Origin: Limonium bicolor
Lineage: Eukaryota > Streptophyta > Magnoliopsida > Caryophyllales > Plumbaginaceae
Assembly (NCBI GenBank): GCA_023374045.1
Contig: CM041780.1
Span: 93,963,005-94,027,004 of the forward strand
Direction of reading: 5' to 3'
Length of the DNA stretch: 64,000 nt
A program made the translations under genes and the position numbers. How positions within the stretch are numbered: the stretch's first letter is position 1; each line of letters opens with the position of its first letter. This document shows positions 1 to 11,908 of the stretch, one piece after another. Below the pieces are notes generated by a model. That model saw only the letters and a program-made list of their open reading frames with translations. It was not told where the DNA came from and made no database searches.

Positions 1-3000
1 TATAACTGTAGAGCTTAATTGCTCCATTTGTTATTCTTACTGTATTGTACATCCCCAATTGTCACCTTCATCTTGGTAACAATGGTTTCTCAACGACGCA
101 CGGTATCTTTTACCCTGAGCGGATTCGGTGAGTTTCACAATTTTCCATTCACTTCTCCAATAGCTTACAGCGTAAACTACTATGTAATTCACAATGATTG
201 ACTTGCTTCTACCGACTTACTGTCGGTTGAGATTGAGCTACTACTTAGTGTGTAGTGCTCTCTCAGCTATTTACAACATTTGGGGTATATTCCATACCGA
301 TTTGGCAGTTAGTGCTACTGTAGTCACTTACTGTTAATTATGTCTCCACATTGGTTTTGTACAAGTACTCTTTTATTGGTGTGGTCTTGCATTTCCTATG
401 CATCGGCCATTATATAACATTATTCCTCCATAATTACATGTTTTCCAATTCCTAGCTATCCCACTCGATCATTACTGCGCAAGTGCAATACCAAAACACT
501 CAGTCATACAGGTGCAGAGGCGTAAACTCTTGACAGTAAATCCCTTATGTGATTCGCCATGGAATTCACACTGTGTTTCACTGAAATTCTGATCTCATAA
601 CACTGGCTACTGGCTTACTGCCGAGTCTGTTTAATATCAATTATCTTGCATCTACTGAGTTTAATCATAACTGGTCTTATCTGTTACGTTTTCGTTTAAC
701 AACACTTATACAACAGTCGCTTGTTGCGCACCGTGCTCTACTCCTGTATAACATCAGCTTATATCGTGTTTACCGTCACATTAACTTCCAGACATATACT
801 TACATTATTCACATTATGGTTCATCCTCCCTTGGATGACTACTAAATGCTCCTTGAGCATCAATCATTCGAGTCACAAGCCGGCATTATTCAGCCAGGTG
901 CTTCACTTTATATACACGTACTACTAAGCTAACTGCTCTCTTTCAATAATAACGTTGTCAATCCTTAACATATTTCTGAACTTGATTTACATAACTACCG
1001 CTCCTGCGGTCTCACAATATCGAGAGGTATCCCCACTCGTAATGCAGTGGTTCGTTTATCACTCTATTTACTTATATTACATAAACTTCTGCTATTAATC
1101 AAACTTACATAACATATCTTGCTTGTGGCTTATAAGCCTTATTTGCCTTGAGCTGGGCTCATTGTAGGCTGTCCACACACATGTACTTCTCTGTACAATA
1201 TTACATGGTTTGGATATTATATTGAGCTCCATGACAAGGTTGTTACATTCCGTTTCCTTTCATGGGATGTCCCTTAGGTTTGTCAGTCCGTCTCCTGACA
1301 ACTTATGTCTAAACTGGGTGTTAGTTTCAACCTTCGTGTTTCTGTCACGTCATTTCCTGCAACAACTGTTGATGCAAACACCCTTCAAGGATTGCTCCAG
1401 GGTGTTGCTAAGTTATGCCTTTACATCTAGTTCACACTTATTGGTACATTCCGTTAGCCACGCCGTTTGCGTTCTTAAATGGCTTATTATCTCCTTTTGT
1501 GAAGATCAACATTTCCTAGTAGTGTAAGTACTCATTCTGGGAGTTTCATCCCGTTCATTGCACATTAATGTGTCCACATTAGGCATCTGCTTGCCATGTA
1601 CAGGCTAGGTCACCGTTCCAGCTAACATGTTTATCCCTAAGGATCCTTAAGACATATGTGATGTCTTTACACAACAGTTTGTGCCCTTCGCACTTCCTAA
1701 CTCTTAAACATTTCCTTGAGAGGAATTCACTAATTCCTTTAGTCTAGTTATCTTAACTGGGTTCCTCTACTTCAACCATTCATGGTAATCCTTAGCTGTT
1801 GTTTGATTTGTACTGCTGACCGTAGACGGAGTCGACTACTTCCCGTGTTTCGGACTCTACTTGTATACGTATATGGGGTACCATACTGATACATTACTAC
1901 TTACCCAACTAACCATAAGTAGGTCTGTCAGGCCCACAAGCTCCTATCGGAGTGCGGTCGTCCCACAATTCAGTTGGTACACTCGTAGTGTCCGTCACAC
2001 GCCTAGGTGAAGTATTCTGTTGTCAACTCCCTTATATTGTCCCTTGACAATATTCATTCCATGCTTCCCGAACTTAATCGAGGGAAAGTTTATCCATTGT
2101 TGTATCCTTGTCAACTGTCCTTGGTTTTACTGGCTTGGTTTAAAAGAAGGTTGGAAAGAAGTGTTGGTTTGAAAGAAAATCTGGTTTTGAAAAGAAAAGG
2201 GTTTGAATAAATCTGGGTTTAAAGAAAAAAAATTTCATGGTTTCACAACATCTTCTTACCTTAACCAAGTCTAGCTTCTTGCTGACTGGTGTACTTACAA
2301 TCACAGAGGTTAGGCTATTAAGCCCTTCCACGGTTACAATGATCTCACTTAACTTCGTGGTACTTCACCAAGTACTTCGTAGTGGTTATAAATTTCCCGA
2401 ACAACCCTGTTATAGCAGCACTTGCTACGGCAAGTGCGCCATGCTAACTGGCTATCGGTTTAACACATACCAGTTGTGGTATTGTTTTTACCCATATTGT
2501 CATCAGTGGCCTTGTTGGCCCTTACTGATCTCACTGCCTTGATAATAACCCTCTGGATAACTCCTCACTGTATTCATATGGTAATTATCAACTGGGGTGT
2601 CTCCCACTCTTGGAGTCCCTCTTTACTTAGTATCGTATCCTCTTTATAGCCCGTTCCACGCACTTGTCGTGGTTACTGAGACTTGTCTCTTGTTTGGGCA
2701 CTACGTTGCAGTTCCTTTATCGGTTGGTACACCGTTGGTGTATTGTTTATCAACTGTGGTCCCGTAGACACTTGTCTCGGTTTCACTGATCCACTTCTTG
2801 CCTGTTGCACGGTTGGTGCGTTGCAAGTTGGTTTTTCTCGACTGCTTAGCATGTCGACCCAGGTTGCCGGAAATTCTATTCATCTATACACAAGATCCTT
2901 CATTCATTGCTATGAAATGCGGTTAACATTGTTCAGATGGAGACCGTCTCCGGGATTCCCAGTTTTCGGGATCTACCGTGTGACAGGTTCTCCGTACCTT

Positions 3001-3235
3001 TAGAGGTACTTAATAACAGCCAGATCGGGTATTCACGAGTAAGAGGGGACTTCCATCTCTCTGGCGTTCTTTCCCCAAGTTATAAAACAGGGATTGTGGA
3101 GGGTGGGAAGGATGTAGTAGGTTTCCAGTATTCACTGGTCATACCAAACTAGCGCATCTCTCACGCTATCACTCAACACTTAACCCAAAGTACTTAAATC
3201 CTAACTCGGTACTTCCTAAGCTCGGTAATTCAGTC
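1..3235 (-). other. Non-coding internal region of element A
   Basis: A 3.2 kb stretch with no supportable gene. Open frames of 60-106 codons are scattered on both strands and do not line up with any gag, protease, RT or integrase motif. Segments near 480-560, 1835-1990 and 2400-2440 recur in reverse complement in element B (about 41860-42440 and 41050-41140), and 2190-3235 recurs in C (58210-59251). It is therefore a conserved family component rather than random flanking DNA. An interrupted dyad (GCACTTGC / GCAAGTGC) lies at 2418-2437. Confidence 0.6.
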
Positions 3236-3251
3236 ATCAGAGCGATACTTC

Positions 3252-3263
3252 GCTCTGATACCA
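3252..3263 (-). promoter_or_regulatory. Primer-binding site of element A (initiator tRNA-Met type)
   Basis: On the minus strand the sequence 5 bases after the LTR end reads TGGTATCAGAGC, the standard plant initiator-methionine tRNA primer site. It forms the 5' arm of a perfect stem-loop at 3236-3259, with arms ATCAGAGCGA and TCGCTCTGAT around an AGTA loop. Confidence 0.85.
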
Positions 3264-3268
3264 CTTTT

Positions 3269-6200
3269 TGTAACACCCCATCCAACATTAATACACTTAC
3301 AATAAACTGCAGCAGAAAAACAACCTCATCACATTACTTAACTCGTTGGTGTTACACGCCGTTAGCCACCCACGTGGCTAACAAGGCTAATACATACACA
3401 TTGTACCGGTCTGATGGGCTAAATTCCCGAGCGACTACACATACCATTCCTTTCCATTAACAACAACAACAACGTGCAACTTTCACTATACCGAGTACTT
3501 ATAACTAACGCCGATAACAATTTCGGTCTTACTACGCCTACTGTATATATACAACATAAACGATTACCCATGTACAACGACTACCCCGTCCTACTCTCGA
3601 ACGGCTTCCAGCTTCTTGTACCTGAAATAGGAAAAGAAGAGAAAGGGTGGCCCCCAAGGGGCTCAGCACCTTTGCTGGTATGGTAATCCCGCAGCCCACA
3701 TGCTACCGGGCCACGCACAACTAATTGTCGTCTTAGCATGCGGTTGATTATATTAAAATCTTGCATGTAACAGTAAACACACAACACATAACATTTCGCC
3801 TCAATGGGCTCAACAAACGGATAATATATCCTTACTTAATAAGTCACTCATGGTATTCATTATCCCTAGAGTGTTCCTCCTCTAATGGAGCTACTTCCTT
3901 AATAGACGACACTTACCCTTAAATCGGGTTATCCTTAAACGCCTCTTATCACAAACTGGGAATATCCATGATCCACACACTCCACATTATACAACCTACA
4001 ACATACACTACATACAACACTTAACAACACTTTGCACGTTTCCACGTGCACAACATAATACCGCAATAGATATTGCATCACAACAAAAATACATAACATA
4101 ACGGGAATGGTCCTCTTAGGAATCGACCTAAACATTGGTTATACACTGGTGAGCCTAGAGGATGTTGCCAGTCTCATGATAAGCTCGTTATACAATAACA
4201 ACAACACTCATTACCGTCCTAATAGTTGGACAGTAACTTAAGTTAAGGCGGTTCGGGTTTGGAGGCCCGAACACCCACACAAACACATGTTCCCCCTAAA
4301 CCGATCATAAGTCAGAATAGCTAAGCTTTGGAGTAAGCTAATGGGAGATCATAACCCGTGAGGGAAACAACATAACAAGAGAAGGGTAAGGCTAGGAAGG
4401 ATACCCTCTCCCAAACAACGCGCGACCGGCCAAACCGGATTCCTCACCACTGTTAGTACATACTTACTTTAGATATTAGTTAGAACCCCACTATGGAGTC
4501 TATCATAACTACACACCATACAGTTACAACTGGGTTAAACACACAAGGGAGATCCCTACATTCACATACGCATATCACACAATTAACACACGCATAGCCG
4601 TGGTTAGTACGTCCCATGGTTCGGGTCGTTTACTCCGAATACCGAACTCTCATGTGATCCTAGACTCAGTTAACTAAGGTTAACACTGTCGAGGTTAAAT
4701 GGTATCGGAGTTGAACACGCCACATATATGAATTACTGTAAACTCATTACATGTTTTATCTTACAACGTGACAAACATACAGAAAAACACATTGGCATAC
4801 AAGCCGGTGTAATCCGGTAGGACACAGGTTGCAAGAAAACCATACCTGTCACCGGAGTCCACTTTACCACGTCCGCTTATGTTCCTCGAGCAATTCTCGA
4901 ACAACTGATAACATTACATGTACTTTTATTAACATCGGGGTAGCATGATTATTTAATGTCTAATGCTTATAACTTCTCCCCGTTAACTTAGTTACATAGC
5001 TTAACATTTTTAACTTGTTTCTCTCACATTCTAATACAACTTCTCACCCACTTAATTGTCATTAAAACTCACCTAACATGTCCTTAACAACCTTATAACA
5101 TCATTACCTATCAATCCCCATCATTACACACCATTTCCATACCTTAAACAAATGTTTTGGCCCATACACACCTTGTCCGAACTTGTGTCCGAACCTCCAA
5201 GTTCGGACGCAAGCCGCGACCTAATACTGAAAATCATACACACGTCCGAACTTGTGTCCGGACTTCCCAAGTTCGGACACAGTTCGAGAGTAAATCCCAG
5301 ATAGAAACAGTCACGTCCGAACTTGTGTCCGGACTTCCCAAGTTCGGACACAGTTCGAGAGTGAGAAATCCTTTACCCACAGAGCCTGTCCGAACTTCCA
5401 TGTCCGGACGGAAGTTCGGACACGGCAAAACATTCAATTTCCAAGTCTTTAAACACTTAACCAATTTCACCAAACTTCTCCTAAAGCCTCATAATGTTTC
5501 CTACATCATTTGGCACATCAAACACACCTTTAGCCATGTGCTAAACTCTTTAAATCACTCACCAAAACCATCTTATCATTCACAAAATTTCTTACAAAAT
5601 TCCTAGCACTTGGGATGTTTTCTCCTTAAGATTTTTAAGTGGTAGTTCACCAATAATGACCACTAACCAAGGTGTTTCCTCTACACCTTAACATCATCTC
5701 TCAACTTCTTTTCTTACTAACTAAATCTCCTTTTTACAACTTCTTGAATTCTTTTCTCAAAATCTTACTTAAACATCATTCTCTCCTTATTCATCAACAT
5801 TACCCAAACCTTAAACAAACTTCTCCAAGACTTAAATACATCCTAATAACACTCATTGGGTTTCTAGAACTTCCAAGACAATGCCTAAATCCTTATAGCA
5901 CCTTAGAACACCTTAATGCATGTTTTCCTCCCAAGTAAAACATTTGTTCACCTTTTACACTTCCTAGTTCACCAAAACTTACTTAAAACACTTAGAACTT
6001 CTCACACATTTCCCCAAATTTGGCCATAGCTTCTCTTGTATTTACTCACATCCAAACACTTAGGTTTTACCTTATTTCATTCAAGAACACCTAAAATCCA
6101 TCAAACACATTTTTATACACAAGACTTCACACATTTAGCACTACATCACAATATGTGCATAACTTAAATTGCTTGGCACTTAGGCCCTTAAACAACATGG

Positions 6201-7855
6201 CTCTTAGGCCCTTAAATTGCATAACCTTAAACACTGAATTTCCACATAAATAATGCCTTTGACCTGCAAATACATCACCAATACATATGTTCTTTTACTA
6301 GTCTCCTTGAGAACACTTTACTAGGTCATTCACCATTTGCTCTTTAGGTAGTTTTAACAAGCATTATAAGCTTTTTCTCCTAAGGCATTAAACCACATTA
6401 AGATAGCATATTTACCTCTTTTTCCTCCAATTTCTTTCTTGTTTCCTTGTAAAACCGGTGGGGTGTTTGGTTGTTTGTCAACTTCTAAACAATGTACAAA
6501 TAATAGAATGAGTATTCAAGCATTATGCTTCATCTCATTGTAAACCCTAGTTACACATATTGTTTTAACACATTAAGGTAATTGTTTTACCTTGGAATTG
6601 GAAGAGAACTTGAATAAGTATCAAGAGAGGACTCCTCCTAGCCCTTGGAAGATTCAAATGAAGCTAAAACAAGCAAGGTAAAGACCCATGGTGAGGTGAA
6701 TTTTCGGCCATGTACTAAAGGAGAGGAAACTTGATTTTTCTTTGAGATTCCTTACCTAGAAGCAAAGGAGAGTATAATGTGTAGAAACACAAGCTCAAGC
6801 TCCATCAATGGTGATTCTCCATGGCACCAAAATTGAGCTCTTGAAGATTTGAAAAGGTAGAAGTGTAGAGCTTGACCTAACTAAGACAAATATGGTCTTA
6901 GAATTTGATTTGGAGCATGGAGTTGGATTTGGCAAGGAAATGAAGATGGAGAAGAGAGGAGTTGTTGCAAATCGTAAATGGAGGAAAGGAGAAGGTGAAG
7001 AAACCGTGTGAAATGAAAAAGAGAAGGAAATGAGAAGATTTGCTTTGGAGATATTTATGTTATAAAGCAAAATAGTACTTTACTTTAAGCTTTACTTTAC
7101 TTATTTGATTTCTTTTACAACTTGGTGACTCACTCCTTGAAAAACCGGCCCCCATTTAGTTAGAAGGGTACTTTAGTCTTTATTTGTCAATTTAATTACT
7201 TATAACATTATATGTTACAAACTAGCTTATAAAAATCACTATTCACTAAAACAAGGCACATAGAAGTGAAATTTTTGATTTCCCATTGATATAGCCACCC
7301 AAATGTGATACTATATAGTACACATGTTAATTAAAGAGTAATGATGGACATTTAGCCATTCAAAACTCATTTACAAGACAATTTTTCAAAAACGTGCTTT
7401 AAGACTCCTTAAAGCACTTTTTGTGTTTTAACTTGTTTTCAAGCTTGGTTTTTCTTTGGTAATTGATTTAATATGTTCATTAACATATTTATAAAGTATA
7501 GGTATGACCATTAGGTCTTATACACATTTATCCCAAGCTTAGAGCACATTTTTGCTCATATTGACTTTAAGGTATTTTCTTGTGTTTTATTTGGTTTTAT
7601 TGTCTACCAAGGTTTCCTAAGGACTTAATTAGCCTTATTAAATCATACTTGAATATTATTAAGTCTTGGTAGGCTCTTTGGGTCCTAACCAAGTTCGCTC
7701 ATAGCTTAGAGCATGTTTTTGCTCAAACCGTGTCTTAGTGTTTTATTGTGTTTTACCATGGTTTAAATGGTTCATTGATGTCTCTAAGGCACTTTTTAGC
7801 CTTTACATACCATAGTTTAATATTTAAACCACATATCAAGGTTTGGGGTATTTCA
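3269..7855 (-). repeat. 5' LTR of element A (4587 bp)
   Basis: On the minus strand it begins TGAAATACCCC and ends GGGGTGTTACA, next to the primer-binding site, so both ends are defined by TG...CA and their imperfect inverted symmetry. It is homologous over most of its length to the LTR of E (59252-63227) and to C (54804-58176 reversed). Shared blocks lie near 6480-6670 and 5450-5520, for example. It contains the inverted-repeat array at 5175-5427. At 4.6 kb the LTR is very long; chromoviruses of the Tekay/Del lineage are known for multi-kilobase LTRs. Confidence 0.85.
5175..5427. repeat. Array of ~70 bp units carrying GTCCGAACTTG...CAAGTTCGGAC inverted repeats
   Basis: Four units start with GTCCGAACTT at 5175, 5244, 5315 and 5388, spaced 69, 71 and 73 bp. 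Each contains an inverted repeat of the type GTCCGAACTTG ... CAAGTTCGGAC. The inner two also share the spacer CACAGTTCGAGAG. Arrays with the same spacing but other arm sequences occupy the comparable LTR position in C (56106-56285) and E (60591-61028). Confidence 0.85.
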
Positions 7856-10800
7856 ATTCAGGAGCTTCAGAACACATGTGTGGTAATAAAACTATGTTCA
7901 CTGCCTTGCAAAACCTTAATGAGAATAGGAGAGTTGTTATGCCTGACGGTCATGTTCAAGAAGTGCAGAAATGTGGGATAGTCAAAATAGGAAATAATTT
8001 CTTGCTTAAAAATGTTTTATTTGTTGAGCATTTTAATTTCAACTTGATATCTGTTCAAAGACTGGTAAAACAAATTGGACAGTCTGTCATTTTCCATGAA
8101 TTATCTTGTTCTCTACAGGGCCTTGATGGCATAAAAGGTATGACGATTGGAGAATCTGTTAATGGATTGTATATGTTGAGGAACAATAGTCTAGACAATC
8201 TTTCTGGGAATACTCTGTGTACCGATGAAAATGTAGTTCTTTTCAATTCTGCTCATGATTAGTCTAATAGCTTGTTATGGCATTATAGACTGGGACATGC
8301 TCCTTACAATAAGTTGCAGTCCTTGGGTTTGATAAAGCAAGTAAAGAATAATGTTTCTTGTGATGTTTGCCAGCGTGCTAGAGAAACCATTTGCTGATTC
8401 TGTTTCTAAAACCAAGGAATGTTTTGACCTGGTGCATGTAGATGTTTGGGGACCTTTCAAGGTCCCCACTCATGATCAGAATAGATTTTCGCCATAGTTG
8501 ACGACTACAGTAGAAGCACTTGGGTACACCTTCTAAGAAATAAATCAGATGCTTTTTATATTCTCACATGCTTCATCAAACTAGTAGAAAGACAGTTCAA
8601 TACAAAGGTTAAGAAAATCAAAAGTGACAACGCCTTTGAGCTAGGAAGTAGTAATTAGGGTGTTAAGTACTTTAGGGAAAATAGGATCTTACATCAAACC
8701 ACATGTGTCCACACCCCACAACAGAATGGGATTATGGAGAGGAAACATAAGTATTTACTTGAAACTACCCGTGCTCTTTATTTCCAAGCTAACCTTTCTT
8801 TAGAGTATTGGGGAGAGTGCATAAAATATGCCACTTACATATCAATAGACTCCCTTCCAAGGTAATAAATGGAGAAACACCCTTTGAGAGACTCTACCTA
8901 GAAAAACCAGATTACTCATCACTAAAGACCTTTGGTTGTCTTTGCTACAGAACCCACATAGGAAATACTATAGGGAAATTTGACCCTAGGGGATCAGCTT
9001 GTTTTTTTCTAGGAGTGGCTGAAAATAAAAAAGGATACAAGGTTCTGGATTTAGAAACCTCCAGTGTCATTATTAGTAGGGATCTGGCCTTTTATGAGAA
9101 AGAATTTCCCCTTCACATAGGTAGCAAGCCCAGCAACACACAACAAATTCCTCCTGACCAAGCTGTTGATGACTACTGTGAGAGTGAACATGATGAATCC
9201 ACACAGAACCCAGAACCTACACCTCTTAGTACCCCAAAAAATTCAGAAGCAGAAATTGAAAACCATGTTATAGAAACTGAATCCCTTAGAAGATCTAAGA
9301 GAGAAACATCCCCCCAGTCACCTAGATGATTATTACTTTGGGAAGGCATACATACCTGAAAACGACATCTTCACAGAAATCCTCCATGAAAGACTAACAA
9401 AAACAGAAATCACCAACAATTTTTTGCCTGAATCATTAACTAACATTAAGCCTGTCAAAGCTCTGCATGTTCATTCCCTCACACCTCAGTCCCACTGCTT
9501 TGCTCTCAACTCTCAAGACTATACTGAACCAAGGTCCTATAAGATGGAAGCCCAAAAACCTGAATGGAGGGAGGCTATGAAAACAGAGCTGCGAGCCCTT
9601 CATGATAACAAAACTTGGAGCATAACTGATGTTCCAAAGGGAAAACGTATAATAAGGGCAGATGGAAAGTTAGAGAGACACAAAGCCAAGCTGGTTTCAA
9701 AGGGGTAAAACCAAAAATATGGGGAAGAACAATGGGGAGACCTTCTCCCCAGTTGTAAATATGACAACAATCAGAATGTTAGTTGTTGTTGCAGTCAAGA
9801 GAAACTGGTTCCTGCACCAGCTTGACACCAACAATGCATTTCTTCATGGGGATCTCCATGAAGAAGTGTACATGGAGATACCTGGTGGAATGAAAGACCT
9901 GTACAGAAACAAAGTCTACAAACAACACAAGTCCATATATGGACTAAAACAGGCTAGCAGAGAATGGTATGAAAGACTTAGTCAATTTCTTTACTGTCAT
10001 GGTTTTGTACAATCTAAAAATGATTACTCATTGTTTGTCAAGTTTAATGGGCAGTTCAGAACATTCCTAGGAGTTTATGTCGATGACATAATAGCCACAG
10101 GAAATGACCCAGCAGAAATTCAAAGGATAAAGCAATCCTTAGATGCAGAATTCAGAATAAAGGACCTAGGAAGACTCAACTATTTCCTGAGAATGCAATT
10201 TCTGTACAGCAAAGAAGGAATAACCCTCCACCAAGGTAAGTATGCACAGGAATTAATAGATGATTATCTTCCTACTAATTGTTCTACTGCATCAGTCCCT
10301 CTAGCAACCGGAACAAAATTAGAAAGTTTGGAAGGTGAGCTCCTTGAAGATCCCACCATCTACAGAAGACTCATCGGAAGGATCAACTTCTTGGTAAACA
10401 CTAGAGCTGACTTAGCATATTCTGTCGTCAATTCCTGAAGGAACCAAGAAAGGAGCATTACAAAGCAGGAATACATCTCCTCAGATATATCAAAGGAAGT
10501 CTACAGCAAGGAATTTTCTTCAACAACAATACAGACTTGAAGATGACAGCCTACTGCGATGCAGACTGGGCCAGCTGCTCTCTCACAAGGAGATATGTCA
10601 GCAGATACATAATTCTTCTTTGAGGTACACCAATAAGCTAGAAGTCAAAGAAGTAGCAAACTGTATCTTTAAGCACTGCAGAAGCAGAATACAGAAGCAT
10701 CGGGCGCGTCACCACTGAACTGACGTGGCTATCCAGACTAGCACAAGATTTTGGAATAAAAGAGATTACCCCCATACAAGTCAACTGTGACAAACAGCTG

Positions 10801-10985
10801 TCTTCATCACGAGAAACCCAGTCTTCCATGAGAGGACTAAACACATAGACCTCGACTGTCATCTGGTACGGGAGAAAATACAAGAAGGACTGATCACTTT
10901 GCAGCATATACCCGGGACAGATCAGATAGCAGATGTCCTCACTAAACACACCACCGGTAAAGGAGACAAGAAATTTCTGAGCAAC
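7856..10985 (+). pseudogene. Decayed copia pol: protease remnant, integrase, reverse transcriptase, RNase H
   Basis: The frame starts inside the protease motif (NSGASEHMCG, where the first residue straddles the junction with element A; copia normally has DSGAS). A GAG_pre-integrase segment follows near 8275-8400 (LWHYRLGHAP). The integrase core with its D, D and E (DVWGP, KSDNAFE, QQNGIMERKH) covers about 8430-8760. The RT spans about 9550-10430 with LDTNNAFLHGDL and the catalytic YVDD at 10077-10088. RNase H follows (YCDADWASC, STAEAEYRS). In-frame stops occur at about 8262, 8658, 9327, 9706 and 10436, and frames change several times. No intact enzyme can be read. Confidence 0.88.
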
Positions 10986-11084
10986 ATCAACACCAAATAC
11001 CAGTGAAAAGAACATCTACCTGCAGTCACAAGTTCCTGTCTTCTCTTCAATACAAAGGATGTTGCCCTTTCACACCCTTCGTCT

Positions 11085-11094
11085 TGAGGGGGGC
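11085..11094 (+). promoter_or_regulatory. Polypurine tract of the copia element
   Basis: TGAGGGGGGC lies directly before the LTR start TGTTAG, in the position and composition expected for the plus-strand primer of a copia element. Confidence 0.7.
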
Positions 11095-11186
11095 TGTTAG
11101 AAAACATATATATTCTTTCCATATTTGTCTGTATAGTTTAAGTATATTGTTATATTTTACGGTTATGTTCCCGTTCTACTTCCTTA

Positions 11187-11233
<47 letters not shown>

Positions 11234-11468
11234 TAGAACAGGCCTGTAAAAAATAAGTAAGTCATTTTTTACTCTGAACATAATAAGTTGTACATAATTC
11301 ATATGTACAGAGAGTGAATACTAAGAGAAGTTACTTTTCTGTCTCGTAACAAAGGCTTCCCCTTCTCCATCAAGAAACCAGTTCTGTTTACACAAATCTG
11401 AGTGTCTGAACAACAATAGTAACTCTCAAGAGGAACTCTGATCGAATCATCTTAAGTACTATTCAACA
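11095..11468 (+). repeat. 3' LTR of the copia element (~374 bp)
   Basis: It starts TGTTAGAAAAC after the polypurine tract and ends ...ATTCAACA. It contains a long TA microsatellite (11190-11226). The right end is chosen from the TG...CA rule and a plausible length, because no second LTR is in the window to confirm it. An end six bases further right (…CTTACA) cannot be excluded. Confidence 0.6.
11190..11226. repeat. (TA)n microsatellite
   Basis: About 18 uninterrupted AT/TA dinucleotides inside the copia LTR, followed by ACACACA. Confidence 0.95.
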
Positions 11469-11537
11469 CTTACATAAATGTGAGTAAGGTTAGGGTTTGA
11501 GGGTGAGGTCGCCTGGGGATTGTAGCGCCTCTGTGAA

Positions 11538-11880
11538 TGTTACGATAATAGTAACAATGACAGATTAGACAGACAGAACAACAACAAGAGAGGAATACCA
11601 GTGAGTTAGTGCTCTCAAGGAGCAGCAACACACACACTCACCTTGCAGATTCACTGGAAGAAGAACGTGAACCACGCAAGGCCAGAGAGAGTAACCGGGA
11701 GAGAATAGAGACAATGAAGAATTTGTATTATTCACGATAGTTTTCAATGTAACAGTGTAATGACTTATATAGTAATAGAGGTAAAGAAACCAGCTGTCAC
11801 ACTAATCTCAATCTGCTACTAAACTAATCACAGAGCACGTGACAAACAACAAAATATTATTGGCTATTGAATCTGTAACA
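11538..11880 (-). repeat. 3' LTR of the 5.2 kb chromovirus
   Basis: It is 343 bp and near-identical to 16364-16706. On its left is the target duplication GTGAA. On its right (minus-strand upstream) is a purine-rich stretch, the reverse complement of 11881-11895, which is the likely polypurine tract. Confidence 0.93.
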
Positions 11881-11908
11881 AATCTCCCTCGGTTTGAAAA
11901 CCTTGTCC

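Larger units (their letters stand above)
1..7855 (-). mobile_element. Element A: giant-LTR Ty3/gypsy-type retrotransposon, 5' LTR and internal region, partial
   Basis: Read on the minus strand, this is a 4.6 kb 5' LTR (3269-7855), a primer-binding site (3252-3263) and at least 3.25 kb of internal sequence running off the left edge. The internal part has no recognisable gag or pol frame in either strand; the short open frames present are not family-like. It aligns by eye, in reverse complement, with the leader of element C (58177-59251). Its part near 480-2440 also aligns with the non-coding part of element B (about 41050-42470). This makes A a non-autonomous, LARD-like member of the group (inference). 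The right flank ATTCA (7856-7860) is the expected 5 bp target duplication; its partner lies outside the window. Confidence 0.75.
7856..11468 (+). mobile_element. Ty1/copia retrotransposon, 3' part, interrupted on the left by element A
   Basis: From protease through RNase H the order is PR-GAG_pre-integrase-IN-RT-RH, which is the Ty1/copia order, followed by a polypurine tract and a 3' LTR (11095-11468). Element A cuts it at the protease active-site codon. The upstream part (5' LTR and gag) must lie beyond the left side of A, outside the window. Several stops and frameshifts show that it is an old, inactive copy. Confidence 0.88.

Noticed and set aside
5157..5606. 149-codon open frame on the plus strand
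   Set aside because: Most of it is the translation of the 70 bp inverted-repeat array in the A LTR; no homology to any protein, and the array is open on both strands.
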